Shown here one piece after another: positions 57,952 to 64,000 of a DNA stretch of 64,000 nucleotides. This DNA is from AV40 sp963817335 (GTDB lineage: Bacteria; Verrucomicrobiota; Verrucomicrobiia; Chthoniobacterales; UBA10450). Both the position numbers and the translations under genes were made by a program. Position 1 is the stretch's first letter, and every line of letters starts with the position of its first letter. Where the stretch lies: assembly GCA_963817335.1 (NCBI GenBank), contig CAWFNX010000001.1, forward strand, positions 124,001 through 188,000, in the 5' to 3' direction. A model generated the notes under the pieces. The model was not told the DNA's origin and searched no databases. It saw nothing but the letters and a program-made list of their open reading frames with translations.

Positions 57952-57988
57952 ATCAGAGGGAATATCGGCCGGGATATCGGACCCAGAT

Positions 57989-59158
57989 ATGAACCTTGGG
58001 GCGCTGAAGATTTTGCAACTCGTGCACACCCTCGACCCGAGTGTTGGTGGCGTGGCGGCGGCAGTCCTCAGCTTGAGCCGCGGACTCGCGAAACGTGGAC
58101 ACAAGATCGACATCGTGGTGTTGGACGATCCAAACGCGCCCTGGCTCGCTGACATTGGATTGCCCGTTCACGCGCTCGGCGCCGGCCTAACGAGTTATCG
58201 CTATTCGTCGAAATTATTGCCCTGGCTAAAGAAACATGGCGGCGGATTCGACCGCGTCATTGTGAATGGTATTTGGCAATATCTGAGCTTCGCGGCCTGG
58301 CGACGTTACGCGAAATCTCCAATTCCTTATGTTGTTTTTCCGCACGGGATGCTGGACCCGTGGTTCAAAGAGACTTTTCCGCTGAAGCATCTCAAGAAAT
58401 GGCTTTACTGGCCGTGGGCGGATTATCGCGTGTTGCGGGATGCGGCCTCGGTTATTTTCACTTCGGAAGAAGAGCGTTTGCTCGCCCGCAAATCGTTTTG
58501 GCTTTATCGGGCCCATGAGAAAGTTTCGCCGCTCGGTGTGGAAACCCCAACGCCACCGTCAGCGGAAGGGCGCGAGAATTTCTTTCACCGTTTTCCGGAG
58601 CTGCGAGACAAGCGCATGCTTCTTTTTCTGGGCCGCCTTCATCCCAAGAAGGGTTGCGATATTCTGATCGAGGGTCTCGCTCAAATGGCCGACCAGTCCG
58701 TTTCTCTTGTTCTGGCCGGACCCGACCAAGTTGGCTGGCAAGCAGAGCTGCAACGGCGCGTCGGCGATTTAAACCTTCAGTCACGCGTCGTCTTTGCCGG
58801 AATGTTGCAGGGCGAAATGAAGCAAGTTGCGCTTGTAGTCGCGGATGCGTTCGTGCTTCCGTCGCACCAGGAGAACTTCGGAATGGCGGTGGTGGAAGCG
58901 CTGGCCGTCGGGCTGCCGGTCCTGATTTCGAATCGGATCAATATTTGGCGCGAAGTAGACCAGGACGGCGCGGGTTACGTCGAATCTGACGATTTCTCCG
59001 GGACCGTTCGCTTGTTGAATCGCTGGATCGCCGCTCCGCGAAGTGTGCGCGATGGCATGCGCAACAACGCGCGTCGCTGCTTCGAACAACGTTTTGAAAT
59101 CAACAAGGCAGTGGATTCGCTCCTCCAAGTTTTGAACGAACCGCAATCGTCGCGATGA
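57989..59158 (+). CDS. Glycosyltransferase family 4
   Basis: 389 residues from ATG 57989, right after the REP-like element. Acceptor domain: LKILQLVHTLDPSVGGVAAA, YVVFPHGMLDPWFKETFPLK. Donor domain: MLLFLGRLHPKKGCDILIEG, LAGPDQVGWQ, PSHQENFGMAVVEALAVGLP with E-x7-E. Typical retaining GT4. Overlaps the next gene by four bases (ATGA). Confidence 0.9.
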   Translation: MNLGALKILQLVHTLDPSVGGVAAAVLSLSRGLAKRGHKIDIVVLDDPNAPWLADIGLPVHALGAGLTSYRYSSKLLPWLKKHGGGFDRVIVNGIWQYLSFAAWRRYAKSPIPYVVFPHGMLDPWFKETFPLKHLKKWLYWPWADYRVLRDAASVIFTSEEERLLARKSFWLYRAHEKVSPLGVETPTPPSAEGRENFFHRFPELRDKRMLLFLGRLHPKKGCDILIEGLAQMADQSVSLVLAGPDQVGWQAELQRRVGDLNLQSRVVFAGMLQGEMKQVALVVADAFVLPSHQENFGMAVVEALAVGLPVLISNRINIWREVDQDGAGYVESDDFSGTVRLLNRWIAAPRSVRDGMRNNARRCFEQRFEINKAVDSLLQVLNEPQSSR

Positions 59159-60303
59159 AAATCACGATCGTGCTGGGAGCATTTTTGCCGATTCCGCCGA
59201 CGATGGGCGGCGCCGTGGAAAAAATGTGGTACGCGCTGGCGCAGGAATTCGCCCGCCGCAGTCACGAAGTCGTGATGATTTCACGCAAAATGCCGGGCCA
59301 GCCGCGAGACCAAACTGCGGATGGAATTCGACATTTGCGGGTTTCGGGCTTCGATACGCCACGTTCTCTCATTTGGCTGAAGTTTCTCGATCTCATTTAC
59401 TCGTTCAGGGTGAGGGCGATCCTGCCTGCCGCCGATATGTTGGTCACCAACGCGTTCTGGTTGCCGATGCTCGTGCGGGACAAGACTCGCGGAAAAATTT
59501 ACATGCACGTCGGCCGCTATCCGAAAGGTCAAATGCGCTTGTATCGCCGTGCGGTTCGGCTCCAGGCGCCTTCGACCTCGGTGGCGCGAGCGATTGCCTC
59601 CGAAGCGCCAGAGCTTGCTGCGAAGGTCTCGGTAGTGCCGTACCCAGCTCCGGGATCGGCTTCGAACGAGGTGACGCCCATCTCGGATCGACAAAAAATC
59701 ATTCTCTACGTCGGTCGGGTGCATCCTGAAAAAGGTGTTCATCTTTTGGTGGAAGCGTTTGTTCGAGGAACGCGCGCTGCTTTTAGGGATTGGAAGCTGA
59801 TGATCGTTGGTCCAACAGAAAGTAAATTCGGAGGGGGCGGGAGCGAGTATTCGTCCGCCTTGGAGCGTTCTGCCTCCGAAAGCAGCGGACGGGTGACCTT
59901 TGCCGGCTCAATTTTCGATCCGACAGCGCTCGATAAAACCTTTCGTTCGGCGCGTTTGTTCGTTTATCCATCGCTGGCCGAGCGTGGTGAATCCTTCGGG
60001 CTGGCGCCCTTGGAAGCGATGACTCATGGTTGCGGCGTGCTTGTGTCTAAACTGGACTGTTTTGGCGACTTCATTCGTGACGCCGAAACCGGTTTTGTTT
60101 TTGATCATCGCTCCGACAACCCCTCCGGGTCCCTTCGTGAAAAGATGGAAGCGGTGGTGGCCGACGAAGCCCTGCTTGCCCGAGTAGCCGGCGCCGGCCA
60201 CGCCAAGTCGGCAGAATATTCACTGCCCCGAGTTGCCGACGGGTTCATTGCTGACTTTAGTTCGCTGACTCACAACACCGATGTCCGAAACCCAAATCGT
60301 TAA
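59155..60303 (+). CDS. Glycosyltransferase family 4
   Basis: 382 residues from ATG 59155 (ATGA overlap with the previous gene). Acceptor domain: KITIVLGAFLPIPPTMGGAV. Donor domain: KIILYVGRVHPEKGVHLLVE, MIVGPTESKFGGGGSEY and YPSLAERGESFGLAPLEAMT, in which E-x7-E is intact. Probably adds one of the last sugars of the repeat unit, but position is unknown. Overlaps the following acetyltransferase by 23 bases. Confidence 0.88.
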   Translation: MKITIVLGAFLPIPPTMGGAVEKMWYALAQEFARRSHEVVMISRKMPGQPRDQTADGIRHLRVSGFDTPRSLIWLKFLDLIYSFRVRAILPAADMLVTNAFWLPMLVRDKTRGKIYMHVGRYPKGQMRLYRRAVRLQAPSTSVARAIASEAPELAAKVSVVPYPAPGSASNEVTPISDRQKIILYVGRVHPEKGVHLLVEAFVRGTRAAFRDWKLMIVGPTESKFGGGGSEYSSALERSASESSGRVTFAGSIFDPTALDKTFRSARLFVYPSLAERGESFGLAPLEAMTHGCGVLVSKLDCFGDFIRDAETGFVFDHRSDNPSGSLREKMEAVVADEALLARVAGAGHAKSAEYSLPRVADGFIADFSSLTHNTDVRNPNR

Positions 60304-60835
60304 TCCCGAGCAAAAGTCGCCTTACCAATCGCCCTGGACGGCGGAAAACCGTTTTTTGCGGGTGTTGTGGGAGTTTTGCTGGTTTCTTTTTTGCAGCTGG
60401 ACGCCAAAACCATTGAACGAGTGGCGGCTTTTTTGGCTGCGAGTGTTTGACGCCAAGATCCACGGGACGCCTTTCGTGCATCAGCGCGCGCGGATCGCGA
60501 TTCCCTGGAATCTCACTTTGCACGATCGCGCTTGCCTGGGTGACCGGGCCAATGCGTATTCGTTAGGCGAAATCGAAATCGGCGCGCGCGCAACGGTTGC
60601 CCAGGAAGTTTATTTGAGCAGCGCAAGTCATGATTTTACCGATCCTGCGATTCCGCTGACCGTCGCGAAGATCACAATTGGCGAGGACGCGTTCGTTGGC
60701 GCGCGGGCGTTTGTTCTTTCCGGCGTGCGAATTGGGGCGCGCTCTGTAGTGGGCGCCTGTTCGGTCGTGACCAAGGACATTCCCGACAATGTCATCGCTG
60801 CCGGCAATCCCTGCCGCGTTATTCGAACACGATGA
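60281..60835 (+). CDS. WcaF-like colanic-acid-type O-acetyltransferase
   Basis: 184 residues. N-terminal amphipathic stretch (VLWEFCWFLFCSWTPKPLNE) is typical of this family, followed by hexapeptide turns (FDAKIHGTPFVHQRARIAIP, CLGDRANAYSLGEIEIGARA, SSASHDFTDPAIPLT, DNVIAAGNPCRVIRTR). The GNPCR ending is characteristic. It acetylates a sugar in the repeat unit; the substrate is unknown. Overlaps the previous gene by 23 bases. Confidence 0.92.
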   Translation: MSETQIVNPEQKSPYQSPWTAENRFLRVLWEFCWFLFCSWTPKPLNEWRLFWLRVFDAKIHGTPFVHQRARIAIPWNLTLHDRACLGDRANAYSLGEIEIGARATVAQEVYLSSASHDFTDPAIPLTVAKITIGEDAFVGARAFVLSGVRIGARSVVGACSVVTKDIPDNVIAAGNPCRVIRTR

Positions 60836-60857
60836 CTCAGGCAGAAAGCTGTTGCGC

Positions 60858-61739
60858 ATGAAGCTGTTCGCTTGGATTCGCGATGCGCATCCGTTGCATT
60901 CGTTGCGCCGGTTCAAATGGTATCAAAGGCTTCCCCGTTACTTTGATCCGCTGGTAAAGACGCGCTTGCACCAATTTCCGCGACCGGTTTATCTAAGGCT
61001 GCTTTCGCACGCGTCGCTGATTCTCGACTCGACGACCCACGAAACGTCGATTGGGGAAACGTTTCGGGCGATCCTGAGCGCAATCCCGGATAAGAGCGGC
61101 GGATTTTGGGATGTCGGCGCAAACATCGGTTGGTACACATATTTATGCGCCAGCGCCCGCCCTTCCTTTTCAATTGTGTCCTTCGAGCCGGACGCGAAGA
61201 ATTTGGAATGTCTTCGCCGGACCAGTCGGGCCTGGAATTTGGCGAACCACCTTGTCGTTCCGGCAGCCGTGGCCGAGCAGAGCGGTCGCGCAACCTTCTA
61301 CCTCGATGAAGTTACGGGAGCGACGGGAACGTTGAGAGATACCGGAGACACCTTTGGGGCGGCGTATTACGGCGTTGCGCCCAGGCCAGTCGACGTCTCA
61401 ACAATCTCGCTCGACGAATTTGCCCGCGATCACCAGCCGCCGTCAGTTATCAAGCTCGATATTGAAGGGACCGAATTGTCGGCGCTGCGAGGCGGTTCGC
61501 GTCTGATCGAGCGTTTCCAACCGGTGCTTTTTCTGGAAACTTGTTATCAACGTCCGGAAATTTTTAGTTTTCTGAAGAATTTCGGATATCAGCTGTACGA
61601 TTCTGATCGCCGCGGCCAGGTCGATAACACCACGGTCAATCTCATCGCGTTTGTTCCGGATCGCTTTCCAATGATCGAAAACGCCTTGTCGCGGTTGAAG
61701 TATCCGATTCACCATTCGCATGAACCCGCAGGGGCATAA
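60858..61739 (+). CDS. FkbM-family methyltransferase
   Basis: 293 residues from ATG 60858; the frame is open 23 codons upstream but lies over the acetyltransferase 3' end. SAM-binding segment FWDVGANIGWYTYLCAS and SFEPDAKNLECLRRTSRAWN; the FkbM signature VIKLDIEGTELSALRGG is clear, followed by FQPVLFLETCYQRPE. Family members O-methylate sugars or acids. Here it probably methylates a residue of the polysaccharide. Overlaps the next gene by 20 bases. Confidence 0.92.
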   Translation: MKLFAWIRDAHPLHSLRRFKWYQRLPRYFDPLVKTRLHQFPRPVYLRLLSHASLILDSTTHETSIGETFRAILSAIPDKSGGFWDVGANIGWYTYLCASARPSFSIVSFEPDAKNLECLRRTSRAWNLANHLVVPAAVAEQSGRATFYLDEVTGATGTLRDTGDTFGAAYYGVAPRPVDVSTISLDEFARDHQPPSVIKLDIEGTELSALRGGSRLIERFQPVLFLETCYQRPEIFSFLKNFGYQLYDSDRRGQVDNTTVNLIAFVPDRFPMIENALSRLKYPIHHSHEPAGA

Positions 61740-62577
61740 GGTTCCGATTTCCGTCCTCGTTCCCATCAAGAATGAGGCAGCCAACTTGGCGCGTTGTCTC
61801 TCATCTGTTCAGTGGGTGGACGAAATCTTCGTGGTCGATTCGCAGAGCACCGATAGCTCGGCCCAAATCGCACAGAAGCATAGCGCCCGAGTCGAACAGT
61901 TTCAGTTTAACGGAACGTGGCCAAAAAAGAAAAACTGGGCCTTGGAAAATCTCCCATTCAAGAATGATTGGGTTTTCATTCTCGACGCCGACGAGGTCTT
62001 ACCCCCTGAAGCTGAGAAAGAGTTTGCCGATGCAATCGCGAACGCAGGCGACATCGCCGGTTACTGGATCAATCGCCGCTTCTTCTTTTTGGGCCGCTGG
62101 TTGCGTCACGCTTATTACCCAAACTGGAACCTCCGGCTATTTCGACACTCGTTAGGTCGATACGAAAAACTTACAGACCTGCAGACTGACAGCGGCGACA
62201 ACGAAGTGCACGAGCACGTCGTTGTAAATGGGAAGACCTCGCGATTGCGTTGTGAAATGGATCATTATGCGTTCCCGTCGGTTGACGTCTTCATCGAGAA
62301 GCACAACCGCTATTCAAACTGGGAAGCGCGGGTTGCGGCCGAAGGAAAAGGCGGGGAAGCGCTGACGCACGAACATGTCGATCTTAAGCGGTCGCTGAAA
62401 ATGGTTGCGAGGCGGCTGCCGTTTCGTCCGCTGTTGCGATTCCTTTACATCTACATTTGGCAAAAAGGTTTTCTCGACGGTCGCGAGGGTTATTACTTCG
62501 CCCGGCTTCACGCTACCTATGAATTTCTGATCGTTGCGAAAACTTACGAATATCGGAAGCGCAGCGAGCGGACCTGA
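61720..62577 (+). CDS. Glycosyltransferase family 2 (WaaE-like)
   Basis: 285 residues. GT-A domain with PISVLVPIKNEAANLARCLS, EIFVVDSQSTDSSAQIAQKH and DWVFILDADEVLPPEAEKEF, in which DAD is the metal-binding motif. The rest (NWNLRLFRHSLGRYEKLTDL, NEVHEHVVVNGKTSRL and HYAFPSVDVFIEKHNRYSNW) is the pattern of LPS-core beta-1,4-glucosyltransferases such as WaaE. Convergent with the priming transferase gene (13-base gap). Confidence 0.92.
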   Translation: MNPQGHKVPISVLVPIKNEAANLARCLSSVQWVDEIFVVDSQSTDSSAQIAQKHSARVEQFQFNGTWPKKKNWALENLPFKNDWVFILDADEVLPPEAEKEFADAIANAGDIAGYWINRRFFFLGRWLRHAYYPNWNLRLFRHSLGRYEKLTDLQTDSGDNEVHEHVVVNGKTSRLRCEMDHYAFPSVDVFIEKHNRYSNWEARVAAEGKGGEALTHEHVDLKRSLKMVARRLPFRPLLRFLYIYIWQKGFLDGREGYYFARLHATYEFLIVAKTYEYRKRSERT

Positions 62578-62590
62578 GAAGCCGCTCGTT

Positions 62591-63985
62591 TCAGTAGGCC
62601 GTGTGCGGCGGCTTCATCAAGTGCCAGAAGGTCCGCACGATGATCGCGAGTTCGAGCGACAGGTTCCAATTCTCAAGGTACTCTATGTCGCAGGCGACTC
62701 GATTGGCGATGTCCGAGCCATTGTGCGCTTCTCCGCGAAAGCCGCGCACTTGGGCGAGACCGGTAATACCCGGCTTCACAAACGTCCGCACATGATAGTT
62801 CGCCATGTATTTGGAAAATTGCTGGTTGTGCTCAATCAGGTGCGGACGCGGACCGACGATGCTCATGTCGCCGCGCAGAACGTTCCAAAATTGCGGCACC
62901 TCATCGATACTCAACTTCCGAAACCACTTTCCCAAAGGGTAAACGCGCTCGTCTTCAAGACTGGCTTGACGTGACAGTTCACCGTTACTCGAGTGCATCG
63001 TGCGAAATTTGTAGATAACGAATTGTCGATTCTGCAGGCCGGCGCGTCGTTGAATATGGAAAAGGGGACCGGGAGACTGGGCCCGCTGGCTAAAGAACAC
63101 GATCAGCGCGAGTACTGGGAAAACGAAAACGATGATTGGAATTGCGATCGCGACGTCAATCGCGCGCTTCAGGAACTGGTTGAGTGGATTTTCCAGTGGC
63201 TCTTCCCGCAGGCCGATAAAGCGAAAGCCGCCGTCCTCAAAATGAGTGACTGAGTGCCGAAGCTTTTCTTCGAGATCGCTTAGGATTAACAAACGAATGC
63301 CAAGCTGGTCGCAGGTGTGAATGACATTTTGATAAGAGCCGGCGAAAAGTGGAAACTCGAGCAGGATCACCTGGGTGACTCCGCGCTCGATAATCACTTT
63401 CTCAACTTCATCCGGCTTGCCCAGGATCGGGATCCCGTCCTGCGTTTTGTCGATGTTCTCTTCGCAAACCAGACCGACCGTTCGCAGGCCGATTTCAGAC
63501 TTGCGGTGAAGCCACTCTCCAAGTTGCTCGGCCCGCCGACTTGAACCCACCAGCAATGTCTTGTCTTCGGTCCGGAAAATCCCGCGGGCCAGGATCGATG
63601 GAAGATAGTAATGCGAGAAGAGCAACGCGACATACAGCCAAGGCACAAAGTTGAAGAAGAACACACGCGAAATAAACGCGTCCTTGGTTGCAATCAGATA
63701 GACTACGAGCAATCCGACGCTTGCGACCGTTTGACGCAAACTGAGCCGATGGGGCCGGAGCAGTTCGTTTTGCAAAAAGTAATTCTTGGATCGGGTCAAC
63801 GCTTCCAAAAGCATCCCGAGCACAAGCATGCCGCAGTAAATGCTGTATCGTCGCCAGGTGAGCTCCGCGCTCGGCGAATAGAAGGTCACCATGATCCAGA
63901 CCCCGAGCCAGAACAGGCCGGCCACCATGACGATCTGGCAAAACAGAAAGAGGCGGTAGAGTCCTTCCGTCCGTTGCGTGACCAT
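62591..63985 (-). CDS. Undecaprenyl-phosphate sugar phosphotransferase (WcaJ-like priming enzyme)
   Basis: 464 residues, start ATG 63985 near the right edge. Four or five N-terminal membrane segments (e.g. LFLFCQIVMVAGLFWLGVWI), a CoA-binding-like domain (TLLVGSSRRAEQLGEWLHRK, GVTQVILLEFPLFA), a further membrane segment (~AIAIPIIVFVFPVLALIVFF) and the catalytic domain with QSPGPLFHIQRRAGLQNRQF, YKFRTMH, LSIDEVPQFWNVLRGDMSIV and GPRPHL. It transfers a sugar-1-phosphate (often glucose or galactose) to undecaprenyl phosphate, the first step of repeat-unit synthesis. Convergent to the rest of the EPS operon. Confidence 0.95.
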   Translation of the reverse strand: MVTQRTEGLYRLFLFCQIVMVAGLFWLGVWIMVTFYSPSAELTWRRYSIYCGMLVLGMLLEALTRSKNYFLQNELLRPHRLSLRQTVASVGLLVVYLIATKDAFISRVFFFNFVPWLYVALLFSHYYLPSILARGIFRTEDKTLLVGSSRRAEQLGEWLHRKSEIGLRTVGLVCEENIDKTQDGIPILGKPDEVEKVIIERGVTQVILLEFPLFAGSYQNVIHTCDQLGIRLLILSDLEEKLRHSVTHFEDGGFRFIGLREEPLENPLNQFLKRAIDVAIAIPIIVFVFPVLALIVFFSQRAQSPGPLFHIQRRAGLQNRQFVIYKFRTMHSSNGELSRQASLEDERVYPLGKWFRKLSIDEVPQFWNVLRGDMSIVGPRPHLIEHNQQFSKYMANYHVRTFVKPGITGLAQVRGFRGEAHNGSDIANRVACDIEYLENWNLSLELAIIVRTFWHLMKPPHTAY

Positions 63986-64000
63986 GTGTTATTTTGCTGC

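Noticed and set aside
57777..57992. 71-codon frame between the acetyltransferase and GT4 genes
   Set aside because: It is just translation through the REP-like element.

Overview
The window looks like a chromosomal segment of a soil- or water-type Verrucomicrobiota (probably Chthoniobacterales-like). This is inferred from a PEP-CTERM sorting tail, several large secreted proteins with dockerin-like, PKD and Asp-box modules, an ECF-type sigma factor fused by overlap to a Ser/Thr kinase, and dispersed palindromic intergenic repeats. No rRNA, tRNA, CRISPR array, transposase or phage gene was recognised. Lineage is inference only.

Left part (1-12851, minus strand): a run of secreted or surface proteins. 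An edge-truncated Asp-box protein (1-1871) is followed by a frameshifted dockerin-tailed protein (2018-4353), its intact paralogue (4500-7922), a small secreted Ig-like protein, a lipoprotein-like protein, a large Asp-box/dockerin protein (9282-12182) and a PEP-CTERM protein (12279-12851). Three of these end in nearly the same two-loop dockerin-like cassette.

Middle (13290-40635): housekeeping genes ileS-lspA-pcnB; a second large Asp-box/PKD secreted protein (18141-21401); a group with a GT5 glycogen-synthase-like protein, a PIG-V-like membrane glycosyltransferase, a frameshifted FAD oxidoreductase and a frameshifted lipoprotein; an L,D-transpeptidase; a decayed gcvP 3' fragment; a HAF-repeat secreted protein and a 17-residue-repeat protein with an S74 chaperone; a sigma factor and Ser/Thr kinase; intact gcvP; threonine ammonia-lyase; a hybrid histidine kinase.

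Right part (41478-63985): an exopolysaccharide (EPS) locus with almost all genes on the plus strand and tightly packed by ATGA/GTGA/TTGA overlaps: outer-membrane barrel, Wza-like export protein, Wzc-like tyrosine autokinase, Wzx flippase, ten glycosyltransferases of GT4/GT2/unknown type, two methyltransferases, a Wzy-like polymerase, two hexapeptide acetyltransferases, and a convergent WcaJ-type priming transferase at the right edge. Together these form a nearly complete Wzx/Wzy pathway: priming on undecaprenyl phosphate, repeat-unit assembly, flipping, polymerisation, and export through Wzc/Wza. Two sigma-54-like promoter sequences with exact GG-N10-GC spacing lie in front of the barrel and flippase genes.

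The most notable unexplained structures are the paralogous dockerin cassette family with shared leaders, two copies of a double-hairpin palindromic repeat (one supplying the stop codon of the threonine ammonia-lyase), a larger REP-like element inside the EPS operon, the gcvP remnant, and a set of single-base frameshifts that restore recognisable proteins when corrected.
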